From contig NZ_SAIQ01000002.1 of NCBI RefSeq assembly GCF_004118155.1, forward strand, positions 310,001 to 374,000: a stretch of DNA of 64,000 nt, read 5' to 3'. The translations under genes were made by a program, and so were the position numbers. The notes under the pieces are model-generated. The model saw only the letters and a program-made list of their open reading frames with translations, had not been told where the DNA came from and did no database searches. How positions within the stretch are numbered: position 1 is the first letter of the stretch; the number at the start of each line of letters is the position of its first letter. This DNA comes from Edaphocola flava. GTDB taxonomy: Bacteria > Bacteroidota > Bacteroidia > Chitinophagales > Chitinophagaceae. Below, in pieces: positions 9,501-17,687 of the stretch.

Positions 9501-9869
9501 TTATTTTTTGGCAACAACAGCCATACGTTTTTCTTTGATACGTGCTGCTTTACCGAAACGCTCACGTTGGTAGTACAGTTTCGCACGACGTACGCGACCT
9601 CTTTTGTTAACAACGATAGACTCGATGTTTGGAGATAAGATAGGGAATAAACGCTCAACACCAACACCGTCAGAAATTTTACGAACAGTGAATGTTGCCG
9701 TAGCACCAGTACCCTGACGTTTGATTACGTCACCTTTGAACGATTGGATACGCTCTTTAGTACCTTCAATGATTTTATAATTAACTGTGATATTGTCACC
9801 AGCTTTGAATGCAGGAACTTCTTTCTTTGTAGTTAATTGTTCGTGGATAAATGCAATTGCTGCTTCCAT
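9501..9869 (-). CDS. rplS: 50S ribosomal protein L19
   Basis: The 122-residue protein matches L19 throughout, including [44 protein letters not shown] and [23 protein letters not shown]19 lies at the 30S/50S interface. It is the last gene of a reverse-strand ribosomal operon, 76 bases after rplT, and is followed by a strong terminator. The usual bacterial location beside rimM/trmD is not seen here; the window shows an L35-L20-L19 order instead. The length is normal for Bacteroidota. Confidence 0.98.
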   Translation of the reverse strand: MEAAIAFIHEQLTTKKEVPAFKAGDNITVNYKIIEGTKERIQSFKGDVIKRQGTGATATFTVRKISDGVGVERLFPILSPNIESIVVNKRGRVRRAKLYYQRERFGKAARIKEKRMAVVAKK

Positions 9870-9945
9870 TTTAAATTATATTTATTGATGAACATCAAAC
9901 AGTATGTACGAACTATTTTACAACAGCTCGCCATACAAGAATTAT

Positions 9946-10290
9946 TTATTTAACCTCAGCTACTAAGCTTTTAAAGCTTTCTGGTTGATTCATAGCTAAG
10001 TCAGCCAAAACTTTTCTGTTCAGGTTGATTCCTTTTTCATTTAATTTATGCATGAAAACGGAATAGCTCAGACCTTCTTCACGAACGGCAGCGTTGATAC
10101 GTGCGATCCACAAGCCGCGATAGCTGCGCTTTTTCAGTTTACGACCTACATATTTGTAGCCTAAACCTTTCTCTAATACGTTTTTGGCAACGGTATAAAC
10201 GTTTTTACGCTTACCGTAGAATCCTTTCGCCTGTTTTAGGATTCTTTTTCTTCTTGCACGTGATGCAACTGCATTTACTGAACGTGGCAT
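9946..10290 (-). CDS. rplT: 50S ribosomal protein L20
   Basis: The 114-residue product has the L20 hallmarks [33 protein letters not shown] and RDLWIARIN-like [20 protein letters not shown]20 is an early 23S rRNA-binding assembly protein and, in other bacteria, an autoregulator of its operon. It follows rpmI by 76 bases. No infC is found upstream in this window, which is unusual for an rpmI-rplT pair. The start is fixed by the conserved MPRS. Confidence 0.98.
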   Translation of the reverse strand: MPRSVNAVASRARRKRILKQAKGFYGKRKNVYTVAKNVLEKGLGYKYVGRKLKKRSYRGLWIARINAAVREEGLSYSVFMHKLNEKGINLNRKVLADLAMNQPESFKSLVAEVK

Positions 10291-10366
10291 AATTTATAAA
10301 ATTAAAATGCTGTTTTAAATAATGTAATTTAATAACATACCTCTTTTACAGAGGGAAAAATGGGGC

Positions 10367-10564
10367 TTAACGTAAGTTCAACATTCTCTTAACCAGTGGC
10401 AGGTTAGCAGAGTGAATCTCAGTGCTACCACGTAAGTGACGTTTACGCTTAGTTGATTTTTTTGTTAAAAGGTGACTTTTGTATGCTTTGAAACGGCGGA
10501 TTTTGCCGGTACCAGTGATTTTAAAAGTCTTTTTAGCCCGTGAATGTGTTTTAACTTTTGGCAT
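10367..10564 (-). CDS. rpmI: 50S ribosomal protein L35
   Basis: The 65-residue product starts at ATG 10564 ([15 protein letters not shown]), the conserved L35 N-terminus; a start three codons upstream is possible but not needed. It is very basic and has the typical [12 protein letters not shown] and VKRMLNLR segments. It is the first gene of the operon: a complete Bacteroidota-type promoter sits only about 20 bases upstream, leaving room for only a very short leader. An L20-binding leader as in Firmicutes or E. coli is therefore not apparent. Confidence 0.97.
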   Translation of the reverse strand: MPKVKTHSRAKKTFKITGTGKIRRFKAYKSHLLTKKSTKRKRHLRGSTEIHSANLPLVKRMLNLR

Positions 10565-10584
10565 AATATTCAAATTTCGGATGG

Positions 10585-10614
10585 CAAAGGTATGATAATA
10601 TTTTCTACTAACAA
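10585..10614 (-). promoter_or_regulatory. Promoter of rpmI-rplT-rplS
   Basis: Reading the reverse strand, TTG (10614-10612) is followed after 19 bases by TACCTTTG (10592-10585). This matches the Bacteroidota primary-sigma consensus of TTG, 19-21 bases, TAnnTTTG. Transcription would start near 10578, about 14 bases before the rpmI ATG. Confidence 0.7.
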
Positions 10615-10668
10615 TATTTTTTTAAAATAATTTCCTATAAACCGCTCCTAATGCAATATGGTCATGCA

Positions 10669-11010
10669 TTAAGATTTTTTTGGTTTTGATTTTTTGGCCG
10701 TAACCAGTTGATAAGAGTGGAGAATTTCGCTCTTTACAGCGGCATTATCCAGTGCTCCATCCATTATTATGGTGTTCCAGTGCTTCTTGTTCATATGGTA
10801 TCCGGGCAGCACAGAACTGCAGGATTCCCTGAGTTCAATGGCCCGGTCCGGATCGCATTTTACATTGATGCGTGCCGGCTGTTCATCCAGCGCCAGTAAC
10901 AGAAATATCTTCTCATTGGCTTTAAATACCAACGTTTCTGCTCCGAAAGGGAAGCTTTCCGTTACATTTTCCTGGCTCAGGCAAAATGATCTGATGGATT
11001 CTATATCCAT
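10669..11010 (-). CDS. MmcQ/YjbR family protein
   Basis: The 113-residue product matches the MmcQ/YjbR fold: DIESIRSFCLSQENVTESFPFGAETLVFK at the start, then KIFLLLALDEQPARINVKCDP and a late GYHMNKKHWNTI. The family is often annotated as DNA-binding because of its CyaY-like/double-wing fold, but its role is not established. It follows the SUI1-family gene by 3 bases and ends the permease-acyltransferase-SUI1 gene string. The tail is Lys-rich (KKSKPKKS). Confidence 0.85.
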   Translation of the reverse strand: MDIESIRSFCLSQENVTESFPFGAETLVFKANEKIFLLLALDEQPARINVKCDPDRAIELRESCSSVLPGYHMNKKHWNTIIMDGALDNAAVKSEILHSYQLVTAKKSKPKKS

Positions 11011-11013
11011 AAT

Positions 11014-11364
11014 TTATACCGTTTTAGTTTTTGTATAACCCCATTCAAGCAGCCATTGCGCAATCTTTTGCTTATAGTCTCCCTGGATCAGGATCACCCA
11101 ATCTTTAGCACTGCCACCGGTCCCGCATTTGGTCTTTAGTTTTTTGGCCAGTGCCTGAAAATCTTCTTCATTACCGGCAAAACCTTCTACCAGCGTTACA
11201 ACCTTGCCGGCTCTTTGTTTTTTATCCAGGAGCACACGCAGCTTTTGTTGTGCGGGCTCCAGCGTATCAATATGTTCTTCCGGTTCGGATTGCATCGCCT
11301 CCGGGTTGGTCGAGAAAACCAGTCCACCCAGATCCGACAATCCCAGTTTCTTTTGCTTACTCAT
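11014..11364 (-). CDS. SUI1/eIF1-family translation factor (YciH-like)
   Basis: The C-terminal ~75 residues form a SUI1 domain: RVLLDKKQRAGKVVTLVEGF, then LAKKLKTKCGTGGSAKDW and a final VILIQGDYKQKIAQWLLEWGY. Bacterial YciH proteins resemble eIF1 and may influence start-codon selection or stress translation. I place the start at ATG 11364 (MSKQKKLGLSDLGG), giving 116 residues; a start at 11391 would overlap the upstream gene and adds residues not typical of the family. It sits between the FemAB-like and MmcQ-like genes in one tight operon. Confidence 0.87.
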   Translation of the reverse strand: MSKQKKLGLSDLGGLVFSTNPEAMQSEPEEHIDTLEPAQQKLRVLLDKKQRAGKVVTLVEGFAGNEEDFQALAKKLKTKCGTGGSAKDWVILIQGDYKQKIAQWLLEWGYTKTKTV

Positions 11365-11383
11365 GCTAAATTGTTTAAATCGG

Positions 11384-12322
11384 TCAGTCAATACCGGTAA
11401 GTCGGGAGATGATACTCCTCACCGGGAAACGGTAATGTTGCTCCTGCAGCAGATTGTAATATTCCGTCTGCGGCCCAAAGCTAAGATAAAAATCGGCAAC
11501 ATTCTTCAGATCGGAGCCTTCGAAGTCCAGTTTAAGGGGCATGCCGGCATGTTGCTTAATGATAGCGTTAATGAAGAAATAGGTGGCCCTTGCCTTGCGT
11601 CCCTCCTCATTAGGAGCGCCCAGTACATAATAAAGCGCGTGACGGTCCTGTATCAGCAGTGCTGCAAACACCAGGCTGCCGGCCGCATTATATACACCGA
11701 AGGTACGACAACGGAAATGACTACTGTGCTGCTGCATCAGCCGGTCAAAACTGGCATAGCTTTTATCGTGCAGCTGGTTTAGCGAGCCATAAGCGGCCTG
11801 GTATAGAGCGACAACAGAAGCTATAGGAATGCCTTCTGTGATATGCAACGACTCATCTAGTGCCTTCCTGATATTCTTTTTCCCACTTTTGGTAAAGCCT
11901 TCATGCAATACCTCATAGGAGCGGTGCAGCGGAAGCACAAAATTGGTTCTTTGCCTGGTGGCATTTATGTCCAGGCTGTTTTCACTACAGCAGTAACGGA
12001 TCAGCTTAAAGTGTGATCGTATAGCCTCCGTAATGGCCAGCCGTTCTGCCGGGGAAACGATACCTTCTCCGACAGAAAGATGAAACTGTTGTATAAAGGC
12101 CGGCATCTGCAGCCAACGGGCGTTCAGCCGCCGGTATACGGGCAGGGGCAGGCAGGCCTCATAATTGCCTAATATCAGCCCCTGCCATTCCGGGGCAAAT
12201 GCGTCCAGGTAATTACTGTAGTTATACACCTTCGCCTGCTCATCCTGCCACACACAAGTGTCCCAGCGGGCGGTATCCAGTCCGGCAGAAGGGATAATGC
12301 GTATAGAGCGGAGTGCAGACAT
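11384..12322 (-). CDS. FemAB/GNAT-like acyltransferase
   Basis: The 312-residue product has the double-GNAT layout of FemAB-like proteins: an N-terminal half with WDTCVWQDEQAKVYNYSNYLDAF and a C-terminal acyl-CoA or aminoacyl transfer half with SGKKNIRKALDE, FAALLIQDRHALYYVLGAP and a final DFEGSDLKNVADFYLSFGP motif. The family adds amino acids or acyl groups to peptidoglycan precursors or lipids. The substrate here is unknown. It starts 4 bases after the FtsX-type permease gene, so it is part of that operon. No signal peptide or membrane segment is seen, so it is cytoplasmic. Confidence 0.8.
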   Translation of the reverse strand: MSALRSIRIIPSAGLDTARWDTCVWQDEQAKVYNYSNYLDAFAPEWQGLILGNYEACLPLPVYRRLNARWLQMPAFIQQFHLSVGEGIVSPAERLAITEAIRSHFKLIRYCCSENSLDINATRQRTNFVLPLHRSYEVLHEGFTKSGKKNIRKALDESLHITEGIPIASVVALYQAAYGSLNQLHDKSYASFDRLMQQHSSHFRCRTFGVYNAAGSLVFAALLIQDRHALYYVLGAPNEEGRKARATYFFINAIIKQHAGMPLKLDFEGSDLKNVADFYLSFGPQTEYYNLLQEQHYRFPVRSIISRLTGID

Positions 12323-12326
12323 TTGA

Positions 12327-13562
12327 TTAGCGGAATCTTAGGGCTTGTACAATATTTACTTTTCTTACAATCAGGCTGGGCAATATCATGATCAGGGTAC
12401 AGAAAATCAGCGTTCCCAGGTCAATCAGTACCACATACCACCATTTGAGTTCTATAGGGGCGGCCTTCATGTAATAGGTATTTTCGTTGAGCTGTATCAG
12501 GTGTGTGTATTGCTGGAGCAGGCATAAACCGACACCCAGCAAAGTGCCCCATAAAACCCCTTTCAGCGCAATGCGGGCAGCATGGTAACTAAAAGTCCGC
12601 TGTATGGCTGCATTAGACATACCCAGCGCTTTAAGCACACCAATCATATGTGTACGCTCCAGGATAAAAATAAGCAGTGCCGTAGCCATATTAATCGCGG
12701 CAACAAGGCCCATAATGATCAGGATAATACGGGTATTGACATTCTGAAAGTCAAGCCAGGAAAAGATAAACGGATAGATATCTTTGATCGTAGATACAGA
12801 CATCGGTGGTTGCAGATAAGATTGGTAAATGTCCTCACCGGTCTGTTGCGCCGTTCTGTAATCGGTCATGTTTATCTGTATTGCACTGATGTCATCAGCC
12901 GCCCAGTTACTTACCCTCCTCAGCAGGCGAATATCGCATATGCCAAAGCTCTTGTCTATTTCCTCCATTCCCGTATGGTAAGTGCCCACCACCGTCAGTT
13001 TACGTACGGGAGGTACTTCCGATTCCGGATCAAAGAATACAACCAGCACTGTGCCGCCGATCTTTAACCTGAGCCGGTCCATTGTAGATTGAGACAGGAT
13101 GATCTCCTGTGCATAACCGGAATCCGGAAACTGTATCGGCCTTCCGGAGAAGCCGATCGCTGTATTGCTTTTCAGCGGATAATTAGCTTCTACGCCTTTT
13201 AGTTTTATACCCTCCAGGCTGTTATTTGCCTTTATGATTCCCGGCTTTACAATATAAGGATATACCGCCTGAATGCCTTTGTGGCTGCGGATCTGTTGTA
13301 AAAGTGCAGGATCTTTTCGGAAGGGCTTACTGGCAACCTGCGCGCTGGGGTTAGGGTCAAAAAGTGTCACCTGTGCATGTCCCCAGAAGATAAACATCTT
13401 GTCCCGGATCGTAGTTTTGAATCCCTGAACGATAGCCACTGCCATGATCATCACCGCTACACTCAGTATAGTAGCAGCAGTCGCAAGGCGGATGATGAAC
13501 GATGAAAAGGTCGATTGTTTGTTCCGGGCTATTTTAGCGGCAATGAAATATGCTGTATTCAA
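12327..13562 (-). CDS. FtsX/LolC-LolE-type ABC transporter permease
   Basis: The ~411-residue product has an N-terminal transmembrane segment (AATILSVAVMIMAVAIV), a long periplasmic MacB-like domain, and three C-terminal membrane segments near IILIIMGLVAAINMATALLIF, GVLWGTLLGVGLCLL and WYVVLIDLGTLIF. It resembles LolC/LolE, which extract lipoproteins from the inner membrane. There is no ATG before the first membrane helix. I prefer the TTG at 13562 (Asn-Thr-Ala-Tyr-Phe-Ile-Ala follows), because the alternative TTG at 13583 lies inside a TATTTTTG promoter element. No ATPase gene is adjacent, so the partner LolD must be elsewhere. Confidence 0.88.
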   Translation of the reverse strand: MNTAYFIAAKIARNKQSTFSSFIIRLATAATILSVAVMIMAVAIVQGFKTTIRDKMFIFWGHAQVTLFDPNPSAQVASKPFRKDPALLQQIRSHKGIQAVYPYIVKPGIIKANNSLEGIKLKGVEANYPLKSNTAIGFSGRPIQFPDSGYAQEIILSQSTMDRLRLKIGGTVLVVFFDPESEVPPVRKLTVVGTYHTGMEEIDKSFGICDIRLLRRVSNWAADDISAIQINMTDYRTAQQTGEDIYQSYLQPPMSVSTIKDIYPFIFSWLDFQNVNTRIILIIMGLVAAINMATALLIFILERTHMIGVLKALGMSNAAIQRTFSYHAARIALKGVLWGTLLGVGLCLLQQYTHLIQLNENTYYMKAAPIELKWWYVVLIDLGTLIFCTLIMILPSLIVRKVNIVQALRFR

Positions 13563-13580
13563 TGCAGGGTGTGTTTGAGA

Positions 13581-13588
13581 CAAAAATA
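13581..13588 (-). promoter_or_regulatory. -7 element before the LolE-type permease operon
   Basis: The reverse strand reads TATTTTTG, a match to TAnnTTTG. No clear -33 TTG is seen at the right distance. Its position supports translation starting downstream at 13562. Confidence 0.4.
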
Positions 13589-13684
13589 AGGTAAAGTGTT
13601 ATGCTGTCATTAATTTTTTCTAAACATTTTTCTAATCCGTTTGTTTTTTCTTGCTTTGCTGATCGTTTTAAAATATTGAGATAA

Positions 13685-14728
13685 ATGAAAAAAGCAGCCC
13701 TTTCTTTACTCATCTGTTTGGGTATGACCCATACTGATTATGCCCAAAAGAAAGATTATCAGATCAGTGCCGTTGCCTTTTATAACCTGGAGAATCTTTT
13801 CGATACTGAAGATGATCCTAAAAAGTTTGACGAAGAGTTTACCCCGACCGGTGCTAATCACTATACAGAAGCCATTTATGCCAAGAAATTGCAGAATATG
13901 TCCCGTGTATTATCTGAGATCGCAACAGAAAAGATACCGGAAGGCCCTGCGCTGATCGGTGTGGCGGAGATTGAAAATAAAAGAGTTTTGCAGGACCTGC
14001 TCCAGCAGCCCAAACTGAAAGACCGGGGCTGGAAGATCGTTCATTTCGAATCGCCAGATGCCCGTGGGGTAGATGTGGGTATGCTCTATAATCCTCGTTT
14101 GTTCAAAGTGCTGGATGCAGAAGCATTATTTGTAGATATTAAAGAAAACGGCAAGCAGCAATATACCCGTGATATCCTGCATGTAACCGGCATCCTGGGC
14201 GGAGATACCGTTACGGTATTCGTAAACCACTGGCCTTCCCGTAGTGGTGGTGAAGCGGCCTCTGCCTGGAAAAGACAGAAAGCGGCCAGCGTCTGTAAAG
14301 CCATTATAGATAAGAAAGTCGCAGAGAATCCTAATGCTAGAGTGATCCTGATGGGAGATCTTAATGATGATCCGGTAAGCCCAAGTGTAGCCGAGATCAT
14401 CGGCGCTGGTGGCGATAAGGATAAGATAAAACCTGGCGGCATGTACAACCCATGGATGTCCTTCTTCAAAAAAGGTATTGGTACCCTGGGCTATGGTGAC
14501 TCCTGGAACCTGTTCGATCAGATCATTCTTTCCTACGGATTGATAAATAAGAAAAATGCTGGCTGGTCTTTTTATAAGGCCGAGATTTTCAAACCAGCTT
14601 ATCTCATCAGTAATTTCGGGCGTTATAAGGGATATCCGCATCGTTCCTTCTCCAACGGAGTATGGATCGATGGTTATGCCGACCACTTTCCGACCTATAT
14701 TTACCTGATCAAGGAAGTGCAGCCTTAA
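13685..14728 (+). CDS. Secreted endonuclease/exonuclease/phosphatase (EEP) family protein
   Basis: The 347-residue product has a signal peptide ending near HTDYAQ and one EEP domain. Active-site motifs are in order: FYNLENLFD (Asn), VAEIEN (Glu, metal ligand), RGVDVGMLY, VNHWPSRSGG (His), MGDLNDDP (Asp/Asn) and a final YADHFPTY (Asp-His pair). The fold hydrolyses phosphodiesters or phosphate esters with Mg2+; the substrate could be extracellular DNA or a phospholipid. It is a single gene with a strong downstream hairpin, divergent from the permease operon. Confidence 0.9.
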   Translation: MKKAALSLLICLGMTHTDYAQKKDYQISAVAFYNLENLFDTEDDPKKFDEEFTPTGANHYTEAIYAKKLQNMSRVLSEIATEKIPEGPALIGVAEIENKRVLQDLLQQPKLKDRGWKIVHFESPDARGVDVGMLYNPRLFKVLDAEALFVDIKENGKQQYTRDILHVTGILGGDTVTVFVNHWPSRSGGEAASAWKRQKAASVCKAIIDKKVAENPNARVILMGDLNDDPVSPSVAEIIGAGGDKDKIKPGGMYNPWMSFFKKGIGTLGYGDSWNLFDQIILSYGLINKKNAGWSFYKAEIFKPAYLISNFGRYKGYPHRSFSNGVWIDGYADHFPTYIYLIKEVQP

Positions 14729-14760
14729 AATAGGATTGCAATAAGATTATATAGCAATTG

Positions 14761-14796
14761 TATTATGGTGTACTGTCCGGGCAGTACACCATAATA
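14761..14796 (+). terminator. Hairpin terminator after the EEP gene
   Basis: TATTATGGTGTACTG is perfectly complementary to CAGTACACCATAATA across a 6-base loop (stem of 15 bp). The downstream T run is weak (CTTTA), so it may act as a 3'-end stabiliser rather than a classic terminator. Confidence 0.6.
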
Positions 14797-14827
14797 CTTT
14801 AGTACAGCATTATAGCCAATTTGTCCG

Positions 14828-14835
14828 TATCTTTG
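14828..14835 (+). promoter_or_regulatory. -7 element of the fabV promoter
   Basis: TATCTTTG matches TAnnTTTG, 50 bases before the fabV ATG. No good TTG is present 19-22 bases upstream, only a TTTAG. Confidence 0.45.
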
Positions 14836-14884
14836 GCCTCGATTTGTTTTTACATTTTATAGAAATACCTAAAGCAATTAGTTT

Positions 14885-16075
14885 ATGATAATAGAACCTA
14901 GAATGAGAGGGTTTATATGCCTTACGGCACACCCTGCAGGCTGTGCGCAGAACGTAGTGAATCAAATCAATTATGTAAAAGCGCAAGGCCCGGTCGAAGG
15001 CCCTAAGAGAGTATTGGTTATCGGAGCATCAACTGGTTTTGGCCTGTCTTCGCGTATTACCAGCGCTTTCGGTGCTAACGCAGCTACGATCGGTGTCTTT
15101 TTTGAAAAAGCCCCTCAGGAAGGAAAAACCGCTACTCCGGGATGGTACAACACTGCCGCATTCCAGGATGAAGCAGAGAAAGCAGGCCTGTATGCCAAAA
15201 GCATTAATGGTGATGCCTTCTCCGACGAAATAAAACAACAAACGATAGCGCTGATCAAGCAAGATCTGGGACAGATAGACCTGGTGGTATACAGCCTGGC
15301 TTCTCCAGTGAGAACGAATCCAAGAACCGGTGTTACACACCGTTCCGTGCTGAAGCCTATCGGTGCAACTTATACAAACAAAACTGTAGATTTTCATACC
15401 GGTGTCGTTTCTGAAATATCTATCGAACCTTGTAATGAGGAGGATATTAAGAATACCGTTGCCGTTATGGGTGGCGAAGACTGGGATATGTGGATGGATG
15501 CCATGATGGAAGCCGGTGTACTGGCTGAAAATGCGCTTACTGTAGCTTATTCCTATATCGGGCCAGTACTGACAGAACCGGTATACCGTAAAGGTACCAT
15601 CGGTGCCGCAAAAGATAACCTGGAAGCGACTGCCTTTACGATCTCTGATAAATTGAAATCACTAAATGGACGTGCGATTGTGTCGGTAAACAAAGCACTG
15701 GTAACACAGGCCAGCTCTGCCATTCCGGTTATTCCGCTGTACATCTCCCTGCTGTACAAAATCATGAAAGAAAAAGAAATTCATGAAGGCTGTATCGAGC
15801 AGATGTATCGCCTGTTCAATGATCGCCTGTATAACGGCGGCACCATTCCTACAGATGAAAAAGGCCGCATCCGTGTAGACGATTGGGAAATGAGAACCGA
15901 TGTGCAGGATGAGGTAGATGCATTATGGGCTAAAGCAACAACAGAGACTTTGCCGGAAATTGGTGATCTGAAAGGCTATAAATCAGATTTTCTGAGCCTG
16001 TTCGGATTCGGTATTGATGGCGTTGAATACGGCACAGATGTAAACGAATTAGTACAGATTAAAGGATTACAATAG
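14885..16075 (+). CDS. fabV: FabV-type trans-2-enoyl-ACP/CoA reductase
   Basis: The 396-residue protein reduces the enoyl double bond in the last step of each fatty acid elongation cycle, using NADH. It begins MIIEPRMRGFICLTAHPAGC, typical of FabV/TER. The nucleotide loop is in RVLVIGASTGFGLSSRI. The FabV-specific active site Y-x8-K is Y234...K243 (YRKGTIGAAK). The C-terminal part DDWEMRTDVQDEVDALWA is also typical. FabV is insensitive to triclosan compared with FabI in other bacteria. It is monocistronic: own -7 element upstream, bidirectional terminator downstream. Confidence 0.96.
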   Translation: MIIEPRMRGFICLTAHPAGCAQNVVNQINYVKAQGPVEGPKRVLVIGASTGFGLSSRITSAFGANAATIGVFFEKAPQEGKTATPGWYNTAAFQDEAEKAGLYAKSINGDAFSDEIKQQTIALIKQDLGQIDLVVYSLASPVRTNPRTGVTHRSVLKPIGATYTNKTVDFHTGVVSEISIEPCNEEDIKNTVAVMGGEDWDMWMDAMMEAGVLAENALTVAYSYIGPVLTEPVYRKGTIGAAKDNLEATAFTISDKLKSLNGRAIVSVNKALVTQASSAIPVIPLYISLLYKIMKEKEIHEGCIEQMYRLFNDRLYNGGTIPTDEKGRIRVDDWEMRTDVQDEVDALWAKATTETLPEIGDLKGYKSDFLSLFGFGIDGVEYGTDVNELVQIKGLQ

Positions 16076-16083
16076 TTTCCATT

Positions 16084-16131
16084 ACATAAAAAAGATGCGC
16101 ACCTAATCCGGTGCGCATCTTTTTTATGTAG
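16084..16131. terminator. Bidirectional terminator between fabV and pyrB
   Basis: Long perfect arms with an AGATGCGCAC/GTGCGCATCT core are flanked by A6 and T6 runs, with an 8-base loop. It serves both convergent genes. Confidence 0.9.
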
Positions 16132-16139
16132 TGATATGA

Positions 16140-17072
16140 TTAAATCAGATTGTCTTTCTTGCCTGCAAGTAGGTACAGTACCGCCATACGCACCGCAACA
16201 CCATTTTCTACCTGATCCAGGATGATGGATTGCTTACTGTCCGCAACATCAGAGCTTAACTCCACACCGCGGTTGATTGGTCCGGGGTGCATGATCACGA
16301 TATCCTTCTTCACAGCATCCAGCAGGGATTTAGAGACACCGTAGTACATCGAATACTCTCTCAGAGAAGAGAACAGCGGCTTGTTCTGGCGCTCCAGCTG
16401 AATGCGCAGTACATTCGCCACATCACACCATTCCAGCGTTTTACGCACATCATAAGATACCTTTACACCCAGTGTTTCGATATGTTTGGGAATCAGCGTA
16501 GGAGGTCCGCATACGATTACCTCCGCACCCAGTTTGGTCAGGCAGTAAATATTACTCAGGGCTACACGGCTATGCATAATATCACCGATAATAGCGACCT
16601 TTTTACCTTTCAGATCACCCAGCTTTTCGGTCATAGAAAAGGCATCCAGCAATGCTTGTGTAGGGTGCTCGTTGATACCATCTCCGGCATTCACAATGCT
16701 GGCATTGATATGATTGGCCAGGAAATGCGGCGCACCGGTGGCAGAGTGTCTCATCACCACCATATCCACTTTCATGGACAGAATATTTTTAGCCGTATCG
16801 ATCAGGGTTTCCCCTTTTGATACCGAACTGCCGGATGCTGCAAAATTGATCGTATCGGCACTTAAGCGCTTTTCGGCCAGTTCAAAAGAGATGCGTGTAC
16901 GGGTTGAGTTCTCAAAAAATAAATTGACTATGGATGTATCACGCAGGGTAGGGACCTTCTTGATCGGTCTTTGCAGTACTTCCTTGAATTTTTCTGCAGT
17001 TTTAAGAATCAATTCGATATCTGATGGTAACAGATCCTTGATGCCTAAAAGATGTTTGACAGATAATGACAT
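16140..17072 (-). CDS. pyrB: Aspartate carbamoyltransferase catalytic subunit
   Basis: The 310-residue enzyme forms N-carbamoyl-L-aspartate from carbamoyl phosphate and aspartate, the committed step of pyrimidine synthesis. The carbamoyl-phosphate site FFENSTRTRISFE is near residue 53-65. MRHSATGAPHFLA, HPTQALLDAFSM and MHPGPINRGVEL are all present as in the ATCase family. No pyrI regulatory subunit gene is adjacent. It is second after pyrR (58 bases apart), so control through PyrR is plausible, although I see no attenuator hairpin with a T run in the 58-base gap. Confidence 0.97.
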   Translation of the reverse strand: MSLSVKHLLGIKDLLPSDIELILKTAEKFKEVLQRPIKKVPTLRDTSIVNLFFENSTRTRISFELAEKRLSADTINFAASGSSVSKGETLIDTAKNILSMKVDMVVMRHSATGAPHFLANHINASIVNAGDGINEHPTQALLDAFSMTEKLGDLKGKKVAIIGDIMHSRVALSNIYCLTKLGAEVIVCGPPTLIPKHIETLGVKVSYDVRKTLEWCDVANVLRIQLERQNKPLFSSLREYSMYYGVSKSLLDAVKKDIVIMHPGPINRGVELSSDVADSKQSIILDQVENGVAVRMAVLYLLAGKKDNLI

Positions 17073-17130
17073 AATTTATTTTTCCTAAATATGTTTGCTG
17101 ATATTAAAAACTTAAATCTTGTGCCGGAAA

Positions 17131-17667
17131 TTACTTGGTGCCGATCATAACGACCTCATCCTTGCCCTCATGTTCTTTCCAGAGCACTTTTACTTTCTGG
17201 TTATTGATCACATCTACAGACATGCCCACATAATCCGGTTGGATCGGTACTTCTCTGCTGAATCGGCGATCGATCAGCACCAGCAGTTCCACATGTTCCG
17301 GACGGCCAAAGTCGAGCAGGGCGTCAAGTCCCGCACGGATACTGCGACCAGTGTACAAAACATCATCGATCAGGATCACTTTCTTGCCGGATACAGAAAA
17401 GTCCAGCTGGGTTTCCTGCGCCTGGTGTAATGATCCACCGGAATTAAAGTCGTCACGGTAAAAGGTAATGTCCAGTTTGCCGTAAGGTATACTTATCTCC
17501 GGTAGCAGTTGTTGCAGTTTCTGGTGTATTCTGTCGGAGAGAAATACACCGCGCGGCTGCAGGCCTATAATAACCGTATCGGAAAAGTCCAGGTGATTTT
17601 CGATCAGCTGATGCGCCAGACGGGTAAGCGTAATATCCAGTTCCTGTTGTGCGTATAATGATTTCAT
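17131..17667 (-). CDS. pyrR: Bifunctional pyr operon regulator / uracil phosphoribosyltransferase PyrR
   Basis: The 178-residue PRT-fold protein carries the PRPP loop VILIDDVLYTGRSIRAG near residues 93-109. The PyrR signatures TIIGLQPRGVFLSDRI-like segment and GKLDITFYRDDF are present, as is the C-terminal VDVINNQKVKVLWKEHEGKDEV. In Firmicutes PyrR binds pyr mRNA in response to UMP. Its RNA-binding role in Bacteroidota is less certain, but the pairing with pyrB supports it. It starts 20 bases after pdxH ends. Confidence 0.95.
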   Translation of the reverse strand: MKSLYAQQELDITLTRLAHQLIENHLDFSDTVIIGLQPRGVFLSDRIHQKLQQLLPEISIPYGKLDITFYRDDFNSGGSLHQAQETQLDFSVSGKKVILIDDVLYTGRSIRAGLDALLDFGRPEHVELLVLIDRRFSREVPIQPDYVGMSVDVINNQKVKVLWKEHEGKDEVVMIGTK

Positions 17668-17687
17668 TACCGGGTATAATATTGTGA

